A stretch of DNA of 38,916 nt, taken from assembly GCA_016757515.1 (NCBI GenBank), contig JAERIN010000011.1, positions 1-38,916 on the forward strand, given 5' to 3'. Every line of letters begins with the position of its first letter. Positions within the stretch are counted from its first letter, which is position 1. The notes beneath the pieces were generated by a model. It was not told the DNA's origin. It worked only from the letters and a program-made list of their open reading frames with translations, and did no database searches. Of the stretch, positions 8,434 through 16,498 are shown piece by piece. This DNA is from Alphaproteobacteria bacterium. Its GTDB lineage: Bacteria; Pseudomonadota; Alphaproteobacteria; Micavibrionales; Micavibrionaceae. A program made the position numbers and the translations under genes.

Positions 8434-9351
8434 ATGCTGATCCACCTGCCCATTGCGGAGATGAGTGTGTCGGCGGTGGAGATCATCGCCCTGGGGGGCG
8501 TGGTGGGCTTCTTGTCTGGGATATTCGGCGTGGGCGGCGGCTTCCTGACCACGCCTTTGCTCATTTTCCTGGGCCTCCCGCCTGCCGTGGCCGTGGGGAC
8601 TCAGTCGTGCCAGCTTGTGGCCTCCTCCCTGACGGGCACTTTGGTCCACCTCCGCCGGGGCAACGTGGACACGCGGATGGGCCTTGTGATGCTCGGGGGC
8701 GGCCTTCTGGGAACTGTGGTGGGCATAGGCATCTTCCGCATGCTCCAATATTTTGGTCAAATAGACCTGGCCCTAGGCATTTTGTACATCCTGTTCCTGG
8801 GCGGCGTGGGGGGCGCGATGCTCTTGGAGAGCGCTATGTCTCTGGCCCGCCCCCGCTCGCCCCTGGCTCAGGCCTGGGGTGACAACTGCCGCCCTCGCTT
8901 CCACCGCCTGCCCTGGCGGATGCACTTCCCCCGTTCCCGCTTGGCCATCAGTGCTTTGGTCCCTGGCGGGATCGGCTTTGTCGGCGGTTTACTCGTATCC
9001 ATCATGGGGATTGGGGGCGGATTCTTGCTAGTTCCGGCGATGATCTACATCCTGGGGATGCCCACTCTCCTTGTCGCGGGGACCAGTCTGCTCCAGATCG
9101 CGGTGACTTCGGGGCTTGCCACGGTCCTCCACGCTACAGCGAACGGGACGGTGGACATTGTCCTGGCCGCTCTCCTTGTCTCGGGAGGGATTCTGGGCAC
9201 GCGCATAGGGGTTGGCGCCTCCCGGCTCGTCACCGGTGCCACGGCCAGGGTGTGCCTGGCCATGCTCATTCTGGCTGTGGCGGTGGCCATGGGGCGCGAC
9301 ATGTTTATTGGTCCGACGGACCCGTTCTCCGTTGCTGTGCGGGGGGTGTAG
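8434..9351 (+). CDS. TauE/SafE (TSUP) family anion permease
   Basis: 305 residues with two homologous membrane halves, each starting with a glycine-rich signature: GFLSGIFGVGGGFLTTPLLI near residue 30 and the parallel GGLLVSIMGIGGGFLLVPAM near residue 190. TSUP proteins move sulfur oxyanions or organosulfonates such as sulfite or sulfoacetate across the inner membrane; the substrate here is unknown. The start at 8434 is chosen because LPIAEMSV is a conserved beginning of the alphaproteobacterial subgroup, although no good Shine-Dalgarno is seen. It is followed after three bases by the TIGR02186 gene, a common pairing that supports a joint transport role. Confidence 0.9.
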   Translation: MLIHLPIAEMSVSAVEIIALGGVVGFLSGIFGVGGGFLTTPLLIFLGLPPAVAVGTQSCQLVASSLTGTLVHLRRGNVDTRMGLVMLGGGLLGTVVGIGIFRMLQYFGQIDLALGILYILFLGGVGGAMLLESAMSLARPRSPLAQAWGDNCRPRFHRLPWRMHFPRSRLAISALVPGGIGFVGGLLVSIMGIGGGFLLVPAMIYILGMPTLLVAGTSLLQIAVTSGLATVLHATANGTVDIVLAALLVSGGILGTRIGVGASRLVTGATARVCLAMLILAVAVAMGRDMFIGPTDPFSVAVRGV

Positions 9352-9354
9352 GTC

Positions 9355-10077
9355 ATGTGGCGCTGTTTCCTTGTGCTCTTGGTCCTGCTTTTCCTGCCGA
9401 TGGGGACGGCTGCCACGGCGGCTACGGAGGGTGAGGGGGCCTTACTCATTGCGGTCTCGACGAATCACGTGCGCGTGGATACCGGCTTCAAGGGCGGAGA
9501 GATTACTATTTTTGGCGTCAAGCACGCCCCCGGGGAGATCGCCGTGGAGATTATCGGCCCCCAACGGACAACCATTGTGCGCCGCAAGTCCAGAGTCTTG
9601 GGCGTTTGGGCGAACACAGACTCTCGGACCTTTAAGGCCTTCCCCCAATTTTATGCCTACGCACTGTCACCCGGAGCGCGGGAGCAAAACCACTGGGTCG
9701 GGACTGACGCCATTCTGATCCCCCCCGAAAGTCCAGAGGACAGGGCTTTTCGCGACGCTCTCATCCGATACAAGCGGGAGCGCGGCCTCCTGCCTGAGGG
9801 GCCTATTCGACTTACATACCTGTCTGCGGACACCTTTGTTGTGCGCTTTGCGCTTCCCCCCGACGCTCCTGTGGGGCGATACGCTGTGCGCGCAGTGCTC
9901 CGCCGGGACGGGCAGAAGCTGGGAGAGTTCCAGGATGCCTTCACCCTCGACCACATGGGTCTTGCAGGCATGGCGCGGACCTTTTCGCGGGAGCAGCCCT
10001 GGGCCTATGGCCTCATTTGCGTTATAATGGCCACGCTTGCGGGCTGGGGGATGAGCGTGATCAGTATACGGCGATAG
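9355..10077 (+). CDS. TIGR02186 / Alph_Pro_TM family membrane protein
   Basis: 240 residues: a signal-type hydrophobic N-terminus (about 1-22, ending ATAATEG), a beta-rich extracytoplasmic domain with VSTNHVRVDTGFKGGEITIFG and a conserved tryptophan-containing VLGVWANTDSRTFKAFPQFY, and one C-terminal transmembrane helix (about 212-232) ending SIRR. This architecture is that of the putative alphaproteobacterial transmembrane family TIGR02186 (Alph_Pro_TM). The gene starts three bases after the TauE/SafE permease stop, so the two are almost certainly co-translated. It may be an accessory subunit of that permease; no enzymatic role is suggested. Confidence 0.86.
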   Translation: MWRCFLVLLVLLFLPMGTAATAATEGEGALLIAVSTNHVRVDTGFKGGEITIFGVKHAPGEIAVEIIGPQRTTIVRRKSRVLGVWANTDSRTFKAFPQFYAYALSPGAREQNHWVGTDAILIPPESPEDRAFRDALIRYKRERGLLPEGPIRLTYLSADTFVVRFALPPDAPVGRYAVRAVLRRDGQKLGEFQDAFTLDHMGLAGMARTFSREQPWAYGLICVIMATLAGWGMSVISIRR

Positions 10078-10105
10078 GCGCTAAAAGACGGAAAGGACCA
10101 CGGCG

Positions 10106-10633
10106 ATGGGCGAGGACGTGCAAGGCAGAATCTTCTTGGTGGTGGTGGACGAGACGCCGGAGTTCCAGGCAGCCCTGGCCTATGCGGCGTGTCTGACCCA
10201 AGGGCGGACTGGGACGCGGCTCGGACTCCTGAAGGTTTTGCCGCCTTTGGATTTCCAGCACTGGGGCGGGGTAGAGGCCAGGGCCGAAGCGGAAGCCAGG
10301 GCCGAAGCCGAGCGCATTCTGGGTGGGGCAGCCACCCGGGCGCAGGATGTGTGCCCCTTGGCAGAGCCACCCATCTTATACATAGAGCGCGGTACCCCGT
10401 GTGAGGCAGTCCGGGCTGCACTCAACGCGGACCCGGCCATTGTTCTGCTCATCCTGGCCGGGCACGCACAAGGTGCGGAGGTCGCCCCTCTCGTCGCGCA
10501 CTTTACGGGGCGGGGCATGGCGCAGCTCCGCGTCCCGGTGGTGGTGGTTCCTGGCCACCTAACGCACGAGGACATTGAGGTCCTGCTGGATGGCGGTCAC
10601 CGTGGGGGCGTCAAGGCCTCTTCTTCCGGATAG
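10106..10633 (+). CDS. Universal stress protein (UspA-like)
   Basis: 175 residues with a UspA alpha/beta fold pattern: beta-strand one GRIFLVVVDETPEF, a central LGLLKVLPPLDFQHW, and a late LRVPVVVVPGHLT at the nucleotide-binding end. A charged insert EARAEAEARAEAER (about residues 54-67) comes from a short DNA duplication. Family members bind ATP or act as stress modulators, but the G-2X-G-9X-G(S/T) ATP motif is not obvious here. It follows the permease pair by 28 bases and has AAAGGA upstream. Its last 37 bases overlap the 3' end of the convergent lptC-lptA gene. Confidence 0.82.
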   Translation: MGEDVQGRIFLVVVDETPEFQAALAYAACLTQGRTGTRLGLLKVLPPLDFQHWGGVEARAEAEARAEAERILGGAATRAQDVCPLAEPPILYIERGTPCEAVRAALNADPAIVLLILAGHAQGAEVAPLVAHFTGRGMAQLRVPVVVVPGHLTHEDIEVLLDGGHRGGVKASSSG

Positions 10634-11778
10634 AGCACCGCACGGGTCCGCCCGCCCAGGATAGTGGCCGTGCCCGTGACCGGGTCCACCCGTGCACGCG
10701 GGCCTGTCACCCGTGCGCCTCCCTGCACCGCGACTACGCCCCCTTCGGCCTCCAGGGTGCGTATAGCCATCTTCCCGCCCGCGTCGGGTGCCAGGTGGGC
10801 GGTCATCCGGGGCGCGGTGACCCAAGAGTCCGCCGTGTGGGTCAGGCGGGCCTGCCCCTCAGCGACAAAAACTCCCCGCTGTGTGTCATAGGCAAAGGCA
10901 TCTCTGGCGGTGAGTGTCTGTCCCTCTGGGAATATCGCCCTCAGGCCTGGACCGGACATCCGCGCGCGTCCAGACCTTACGTTGTAGTGTCCGGCGGCAC
11001 CTTGGGCCTGCGCGTCGCCGAAGGTCGCCACTACGAGCCCCCGGGCCTCCAGGGCCATGAGGACAAGGCCCTTACCTTGCTTGGATTCATACAGGGCTTC
11101 CAAAACATTTGCTGCCACGCGGGCCTTGTCCTGCGCTGCAGTCGCGTCACCGGTGGCGACAAAGCGTTGTTCTTTCCTGTTCCAAGATATGGAGTCTTTT
11201 GCTGTCACGACCACATGTGCACCGTCCTTTGGGGTCAGGAGCAAGCGCCCGGGCCCTGCAAACGTCAGAACCTCTGTACCCAAGACCCCGTCCAGGCCTG
11301 TGGCCGTGAGGGTGAGTGTGGGGCCCGCCACATCCACAGGTTCTGCCCCATGCGCGGCCTGTGTGACCAGGTCCAGGGTCAGGACAGACGTCTGCAGCGC
11401 ATGGTCGTCTAGGTACAAGGTGACGCCCTGCAGGAGATCCAGAGTTTCCGAGCTTGCGTCATAACGGCCCAGGCTCGCTGCCGCTGTGACCTCCCGCCCG
11501 TCTGGCAGGGTAAGGCGTGCCTGGGGAGCCTCTAGAAGGACGGGCGCGTCCTTACCCGCGTCCTGTAGGGCGCGATCGGCTGTCACGACGTAGGGCCGTC
11601 CCTTTGCGTCCCGGCTTTCGTAGCGCGGGTCAAAGAGGGTGTTGTCCCAGGCCTTGTCCGCCGGGAGGACCTCCGCCACGGGCGGCGGGGAGTAGGGAGT
11701 CTTTCCCTGGTTCCAGAGCACAAGGGTGGCGAGAAGGGCCAAGGCCAAGGCCGGGAGGGCTATGCGCGTTACCCGCAC
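10597..11778 (-). CDS. lptC: LptC-LptA fusion, lipopolysaccharide transport bridge protein
   Basis: 393 residues, about twice the length of LptC. Residues 7-24 form a membrane anchor. Residues about 45-205 match LptC (DPRYESRDAKGRPYVVTADRA, VLLEAPQARLTLPDG, LTFAGPGRLLL). Residues about 210-385 match LptA/OstA (ISWNRKEQRFVATGDATA, a later ARDAFAYDTQRGVFVAEG and GPRARVDPVTGTATI), including its repeated beta-jellyroll rhythm. LptC sits on the inner-membrane LptB2FG transporter and hands LPS to the soluble periplasmic LptA bridge; here both would be one tethered chain. The frame is open upstream of the GTG at 11778 with LptC-like residues (LLARPQERQRDWHARAWRV) but without a standard start codon, so the true start is uncertain. 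Confidence 0.85.
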   Translation of the reverse strand: MRVTRIALPALALALLATLVLWNQGKTPYSPPPVAEVLPADKAWDNTLFDPRYESRDAKGRPYVVTADRALQDAGKDAPVLLEAPQARLTLPDGREVTAAASLGRYDASSETLDLLQGVTLYLDDHALQTSVLTLDLVTQAAHGAEPVDVAGPTLTLTATGLDGVLGTEVLTFAGPGRLLLTPKDGAHVVVTAKDSISWNRKEQRFVATGDATAAQDKARVAANVLEALYESKQGKGLVLMALEARGLVVATFGDAQAQGAAGHYNVRSGRARMSGPGLRAIFPEGQTLTARDAFAYDTQRGVFVAEGQARLTHTADSWVTAPRMTAHLAPDAGGKMAIRTLEAEGGVVAVQGGARVTGPRARVDPVTGTATILGGRTRAVLYPEEEALTPPR

Positions 11779-11855
11779 GCGCCACGCCCTGGCGTGCCAG
11801 TCCCGCTGGCGCTCCTGCGGCCGGGCAAGGAGGTCGTAATGGGGCAGAGGACCAC

Positions 11856-12197
11856 TTACTCCTGCGGGGTGAGGCGGCGGCGCATGCCCCGGCGCGGGGG
11901 CGGCTGAGGCACATCCTCGCCCGCATTTCCTTCAGGTGCGGCGTGGCGCGGTGCAGAGCCGTCCCGCCGTCCGGCCTTGTGTTCCGGTATGGGCAGGGGT
12001 TTTTGCGTCGCGCCCGCACGCTCGCTTTTGGCCATGTCTATCTCTAGCCGCGCCAGAGCCCGGCGCAGCTCATGCGCCGCCTCGGCCAGTGCGCCCCGCT
12101 TTCCCTCGTCGCGCGGGTCCGCAGTCCAGGCCTTCCAAGCCTTAACGCAGGTCGCTCCGGCAGCGGTCAAGCGCTCTCCAGTTTCGGTGTCGGTCAT
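11856..12197 (-). CDS. Small hypothetical protein upstream of lptC-lptA
   Basis: 113 residues from ATG 12197, which has GAGGAGGG at good spacing. The N-terminal half is alpha-helical and Ala/Glu-rich (GALAEAAHELRRALARLEID); the C-terminal half is polar, Pro/Arg-rich and probably disordered (PQPPPRRGMRRRLTPQE). No signal peptide, membrane segment or recognised family. It is 77 bases before the fused lptC gene on the same strand and likely co-transcribed. A longer frame from 12329 is not credible, because no ribosome-binding site precedes it. Confidence 0.65.
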   Translation of the reverse strand: MTDTETGERLTAAGATCVKAWKAWTADPRDEGKRGALAEAAHELRRALARLEIDMAKSERAGATQKPLPIPEHKAGRRDGSAPRHAAPEGNAGEDVPQPPPRRGMRRRLTPQE

Positions 12198-12230
12198 CGC
12201 ACGGGCCCTCCTCACGGTTTCGCAAGGCGC

Positions 12231-12259
12231 AGCGTACCGCACTCCCGCCCTGACCGCAA
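12231..12259 (-). promoter_or_regulatory. Candidate promoter for the 12.2 kb gene and lptC-lptA
   Basis: On the minus strand TTGCGG (12259-12254) and TACGCT (12236-12231) are 17 bases apart, about 33 bases before the start at 12197. Consensus agreement is moderate. Confidence 0.4.
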
Positions 12260-12358
12260 TGTGGGGGGGCCGTGACTCCCTGGAGATTTTGCCAAAGTGG
12301 GGGTGTGGCTTTGTGTCATAGACGGCCATTTATCACGAGACACACCCAAACGGCACAC

Positions 12359-15019
12359 TTACCCGCGTTTGTGCTGTTCCGCCCGCAGGGCGGCCTGCGC
12401 GGCAGCCAGACGTGCGATGGGCACGCGATAGGGAGAGCACGAGACGTAGTCCAGGCCCACAGCCTCACAGAATGCGATGGTCGCGGGGTCTCCGCCATGC
12501 TCTCCGCAAATCCCCAGCTTCAGGCCGGGGCGGGTGCTGCGACCCCTCTCGGCGGCTAGGCGGACCAGCTCTCCCACACCGTCCACGTCCAGAGAGGCAA
12601 ACGGGTCCCGCTCCAGAAGGTTGCCCTCCATATAGGCCGGCAGGAAAGACGCCGCGTCGTCCCGGCTCATCCCAAAGGTGGTCTGGGTCAGGTCGTTGGT
12701 GCCAAAGCTGAAGAACTCTGCCCCTTCGGCGACTTCTCCAGCGCGGAGTGCGGCCCGAGGCAACTCTATCATAGTGCCGATGAGGAACTCTATCCGTTTA
12801 CGTTTCTCGGTGAAGACCGCTTCGGCCACCCGCTCCACCAAGGCCCGCATGTGCTCCATCTCCGCGCGGGAGGAAATGAGGGGAATCATAATCTCTGGTT
12901 GCGTACCTGGCACTTCCAGCGCTGCTTCCAGGACGGCGCGAACCTGCATTTCGTATATTTCCGGGCAGGTAATGCCCAGGCGGCACCCCCGGTGGCCAAG
13001 CATGGGGTTGGCTTCGTGCAGCGCGGCTAGGCGTTTGTGCACGGTCTCCTCCGGCAGGTGCACCGCGGCTGCAAACGCGGCGATGTCGTCCGGCGCGTGG
13101 GGCAAAAACTCGTGCAGCGGGGGGTCCAGAAGGCGTATGGTGACGGGCAGGCCTTCCATGATGGAGAATATGGCCACAAAGTCCGTCCGCTGCGCGGGCA
13201 GGAGGCGGCCTAGGGCGTCCGCGCGCCCCTGGGCGCTCTCCGCGAAGATCATCTCTCGCACGGCCTGGATGCGCTCAGGGTCAAAAAACATGTGTTCCGT
13301 CCGTGCCAGGCCTATCCCCTGTGCCCCGAAATCGCGGGCCGTCTGCACGTCCTCTGGCGTTTCGGCGTTGGTGCGCACGGCCAGGCGCCGTGCGGCATCG
13401 CCCCAGGACATAAGGGTGCGGAATGACTCCGACAAGTCCGGCTGCACCGTGGGTATGGCTCCCGCGAAAATCTCCCCCGTGGAACCGTCAATGGTGATGG
13501 TGTCCCCCTCCCGCAGCGTGCGGGGGCCCACAGTTATGCTGCGTTGGGCGTAGTCTATATGCAGAGCCCCGGCCCCCGCGACGCAGGGCTTGCCCATCCC
13601 CCGGGCGACAACGGCGGCGTGGGAGGTCATGCCTCCCCGCGCTGTTACAATGCCCACGGCGGCGTGCATCCCGTGGATGTCTTCGGGGGAGGTCTCCTGC
13701 CGGCAGAGGATGACGTCTAGACCCTCTGCATGCCGGTCTTGGGCGGCCTCGGAGGTGAACACGATGGCCCCGCACGCCGCGCCTGGGGAGGCGGGCAGGC
13801 CCCTGGTCACCACGTCCCGTGGCGCGGCGGGGTCTAGCGTGGGGTGCAGCAGCTGGTCCAGGCTCGCGGGGTCCACGCGCAGCACGGCCTCCTCCCGCGT
13901 GATAAGGCCCTCGCCAGCCATGTCCACTGCGATGCGCACCGCGGCGCGGGCGGAGCGCTTGCCGGTGCGGGTTTGCAGCAAAAACAGGCGGCCCTGTTGC
14001 ACCGTGAACTCCAGGTCCTGCACGTCGCGGAAGTGGCGCTCCAGCTGCTCCCGCACGACGCACAGCTGGGCGTAGACCTCCGGCAGTGTCTCGCCCATGG
14101 CGTCTATGGGTTCGGGCGTGCGGATGCCAGCCACAACGTCCTCCCCCTGCGCGTTGATGAGATATTCGCCGTAGAACACGTTCTCGCCCGTGGAGGGGTC
14201 GCGGGTGAAGGCCACGCCGGTCGCGGAGTCGTCCCCCATGTTCCCAAAGACCATGGCCTGGACGTTCACGGCGGTGCCCCACGCGGCCGGGATGTCGTGC
14301 AGGCGGCGGTATGTCACGGCGCGCGGGGTCATCCAGCTGTCAAACACTGCACCGATGGCACCCCAGAGCTGCTCATGCGGGTCCTGGGGGAAGGGCCGCC
14401 CAGCTTCCCGCTGCACCAGGTCCTTGTAATCGCGGATGATGTCCTGCCACGCCTGGGCGGTGATGGCGGTGTCCTGGCTGATGCGGGCGTGGCGCTTGTA
14501 CCCGTCCAGGATGTCCTCAAACGCGTGGTGCGGCACGCCCATGACGACGTTCCCGTACATCTGGATGAAGCGGCGGTAGGAGTCCCAGGCGAATCGGGCG
14601 TCGCCGGAGCGCTGCGCCAGGCCCTCAGCCGTCGCGTCGGTGAGGCCGAGGTTCAAGACGGTGTCCATCATGCCGGGCATGGACGCGCGCGCGCCGGAGC
14701 GGACGGAGACCAAAAGGGGGTTTGCGGCGTCGCCGAATCGCGCGCCCATGGCGGACTCAAGGGCGGCCAGCGCGGCGGCGACCTCGTCCTGCAGGCCGTC
14801 GGGGTACGCGCGGTTGCCCGCGTAGAACGCGGTGCAGACCTCGGTGGTCAGGGTGAAGCCGGGGGGGACGGGCAGGCCCAGGCGGGCCATCTCGGCCAGG
14901 TTCGCGCCCTTGCCGCCCAGGAGGTTGCGCATCGTGGCGTCGCCGTCCGTGCGGGGGCCGCCGAAGGCGTAGACAAAGCGCGGGGCGTGGGCGGGTTGCG
15001 CTATGGCTGTGGCGGGCAT
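12359..15019 (-). CDS. ppdK: Pyruvate, phosphate dikinase
   Basis: 886 residues from ATG 15019, which has AAGGAG eleven bases upstream; the longer frame to 15076 lacks support. The enzyme interconverts pyruvate, ATP and phosphate with PEP, AMP and diphosphate. Domains in order are the nucleotide-binding domain (1 to about 340, with MRNLLGGKGANLAEM), the swivelling phosphohistidine domain with GGMTSHAAVVARGMGKP (catalytic His467), and the PEP/pyruvate barrel (about 530-880, with FFSFGTNDLTQTTFGMSRDD and LGICGEHGGDP). The domain set and length match the bacterial enzyme. Together with the nearby GAPDH it supports reversible or gluconeogenic carbon flow. It is preceded by an intrinsic terminator for the porin gene. 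Confidence 0.97.
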   Translation of the reverse strand: MPATAIAQPAHAPRFVYAFGGPRTDGDATMRNLLGGKGANLAEMARLGLPVPPGFTLTTEVCTAFYAGNRAYPDGLQDEVAAALAALESAMGARFGDAANPLLVSVRSGARASMPGMMDTVLNLGLTDATAEGLAQRSGDARFAWDSYRRFIQMYGNVVMGVPHHAFEDILDGYKRHARISQDTAITAQAWQDIIRDYKDLVQREAGRPFPQDPHEQLWGAIGAVFDSWMTPRAVTYRRLHDIPAAWGTAVNVQAMVFGNMGDDSATGVAFTRDPSTGENVFYGEYLINAQGEDVVAGIRTPEPIDAMGETLPEVYAQLCVVREQLERHFRDVQDLEFTVQQGRLFLLQTRTGKRSARAAVRIAVDMAGEGLITREEAVLRVDPASLDQLLHPTLDPAAPRDVVTRGLPASPGAACGAIVFTSEAAQDRHAEGLDVILCRQETSPEDIHGMHAAVGIVTARGGMTSHAAVVARGMGKPCVAGAGALHIDYAQRSITVGPRTLREGDTITIDGSTGEIFAGAIPTVQPDLSESFRTLMSWGDAARRLAVRTNAETPEDVQTARDFGAQGIGLARTEHMFFDPERIQAVREMIFAESAQGRADALGRLLPAQRTDFVAIFSIMEGLPVTIRLLDPPLHEFLPHAPDDIAAFAAAVHLPEETVHKRLAALHEANPMLGHRGCRLGITCPEIYEMQVRAVLEAALEVPGTQPEIMIPLISSRAEMEHMRALVERVAEAVFTEKRKRIEFLIGTMIELPRAALRAGEVAEGAEFFSFGTNDLTQTTFGMSRDDAASFLPAYMEGNLLERDPFASLDVDGVGELVRLAAERGRSTRPGLKLGICGEHGGDPATIAFCEAVGLDYVSCSPYRVPIARLAAAQAALRAEQHKRG

Positions 15020-15074
15020 GGCGGGCTCTCCTTGTGCTTGGGGCCCCGGAATAGCGCCTTTCGCCCAAAAGGTC

Positions 15075-15114
15075 AAAACAAAAGGCGCGGCCCAGGTTCC
15101 CCCCAGGCCGCGCC
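15075..15114 (-). terminator. Intrinsic terminator after the porin gene
   Basis: On the minus strand a nine-base-pair stem (GGCGCGGCC at 15114-15106 and GGCCGCGCC at 15092-15084) is followed by TTTTGTTTT (15083-15075). It ends porin transcription 24 bases after the stop and separates it from ppdK. Confidence 0.88.
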
Positions 15115-15137
15115 CCAGTTTTGGTCGTCAAGCCAGC

Positions 15138-16304
15138 TTAGAAGTTGACTTGCGTACCCAGGAGGAGGGTCATGCCGTCCAAGTCTTCTCCCAAGGTAGC
15201 GGGGACTGTGTGGTCCACATAGCTCAGGGAACCGCGGAAGGTCATCCCCGGGGCGTATTGGTAGACCACACCGCCCGTGTAGCGGTCGGTGTCTAGATCG
15301 CCGCCAGCAGACACTTTCTCAGACTGATTAAGATAGGACAGGCCGAACTTGAAGGGGCCGGTGGTGTAGTCCGCACCGACAACCCAAGTTGTCTCGTCAC
15401 CATTTGTCTTTTTGCCTTGGTTGTCTTCTAGGTAAGCGCCGCCAAGGCTGAAGGCTGCGTATTTGAGATTCAGGCCAACGTTCCACACGTCCCGATCATC
15501 CAGCTCCCCCACAGTGTCTTTTTCCTGCAGATCAACCCTGGAGTAGCCACCGCCGACGATGACGCCCACGTTTTGGAACGCCCCATCATACCGCAGAGCG
15601 GCCTCATAGGCAGAGCCGTATGCACCGGCCACTTTGTCTGTGCCGAACCCAAAGCCAGCGTTAGTGGCAGAGTCGTTCAGGGTGGGCGTATAGGACAGAC
15701 CCACTTGCAGCCCGTGGTCCTCGTGCATGCCGAACTTGGGCGAGAGGTAGGTGACCTTTTGGCTGTAGCCGGTGGGGTCCTGGGCGTAGTCCAGACCGTT
15801 CGCCATGGCTTCTGCAAGGGCAACGTCACCGACCACAGAGGTGTCGTAGTTAAACGGCGAAATGTACTGACGCACGCCGTCGTAGTTCTCATCGGCGGAG
15901 GGCGCGGCGACCTGCAGCAGGAACGCAGCACCATCTTCATTACCGAGGTTCACGCGGCCCCAGTTCTCGGAGGAGAAGTAGAGGTAGGATTCCTCGATGT
16001 TACCATCGCCGTTGTCGACGTCGGCTTCAAAGTGCGCCCCGATGGTCAGGTTGTTGTCCAGGGTGGTCTCGCCGCCGACATGGATTTCGCTGTCTTGCAG
16101 CCAGTCAATGTCGCGGACTTCGTAACCGGCTTGATTGCCGGCTGTGCCCGGGTCTGTGTCTTTGACTTTGCTTTGGTCAAGGTAGCCGAGGTAGCCTTTG
16201 AAATAGCCACCCAGCTCCAGCTGGACCCCGCCTTCCTCGGCGTGTGCCGGGGCGGCGAGAGCCAGGACGGCCACAGCGGCCGTGCTGAGAAGGATTTTTT
16301 TCAT
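15138..16304 (-). CDS. Outer-membrane porin
   Basis: 388 residues from ATG 16304 (GGAGA upstream). A clear signal peptide MKKILLSTAAVAVLALAAPAHA is cleaved after AHA, and the mature chain alternates polar and hydrophobic residues through about sixteen beta strands rich in Gly, Tyr and Asp, ending in the aromatic-terminated GTQVNF that is recognised by the BAM complex. ELGGYFKGYLGYLDQ and AHFEADVDNGDGNIEESYLYF resemble the Gram-negative porin_4 group. It would form a trimeric diffusion pore in the outer membrane. It is a single-gene transcript with its own promoter and terminator, as expected for an abundant protein. Solute preference cannot be read from sequence. Confidence 0.92.
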   Translation of the reverse strand: MKKILLSTAAVAVLALAAPAHAEEGGVQLELGGYFKGYLGYLDQSKVKDTDPGTAGNQAGYEVRDIDWLQDSEIHVGGETTLDNNLTIGAHFEADVDNGDGNIEESYLYFSSENWGRVNLGNEDGAAFLLQVAAPSADENYDGVRQYISPFNYDTSVVGDVALAEAMANGLDYAQDPTGYSQKVTYLSPKFGMHEDHGLQVGLSYTPTLNDSATNAGFGFGTDKVAGAYGSAYEAALRYDGAFQNVGVIVGGGYSRVDLQEKDTVGELDDRDVWNVGLNLKYAAFSLGGAYLEDNQGKKTNGDETTWVVGADYTTGPFKFGLSYLNQSEKVSAGGDLDTDRYTGGVVYQYAPGMTFRGSLSYVDHTVPATLGEDLDGMTLLLGTQVNF

Positions 16305-16379
16305 GGGATTGGTCTCCGTAAGAAGTGTTGAAAAGAAAGGTACTAACAAACGTCCCCCGGAATCCCAGGGAACACGGGC

Positions 16380-16408
16380 ATTAGACCCCCAGTTCCCGTG
16401 CGCGTCAA
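16380..16408 (-). promoter_or_regulatory. Porin promoter
   Basis: TTGACG (16408-16403) and TCTAAT (16385-16380) on the minus strand, with an optimal 17-base spacer. The transcript would have a leader of about 70 bases before ATG 16304. Confidence 0.7.
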
Positions 16409-16486
16409 CGGGGTGCGCGGCGCGGCTACAACAATTTTCCGGCGCGCGTGGCATTTGTGCAACAGGTCATGCCGGCGCGCGTGTGC

Positions 16487-16492
16487 TATGAT
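16487..16492 (+). promoter_or_regulatory. murD -10 box, possible leaderless start
   Basis: TATGAT ends seven bases before the A of the murD ATG (16499), placing the expected transcription start on the start codon itself. There is no Shine-Dalgarno sequence in between. The -35 region is weak. Confidence 0.45.
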
Positions 16493-16498
16493 CTCCCC

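Noticed and set aside
13844-15148. Long plus-strand frame over ppdK
   Set aside because: Antisense shadow of a gene with clear family motifs; high GC produces long empty frames. The same applies to 18087-18932, 33818-35140 and 35211-36413.
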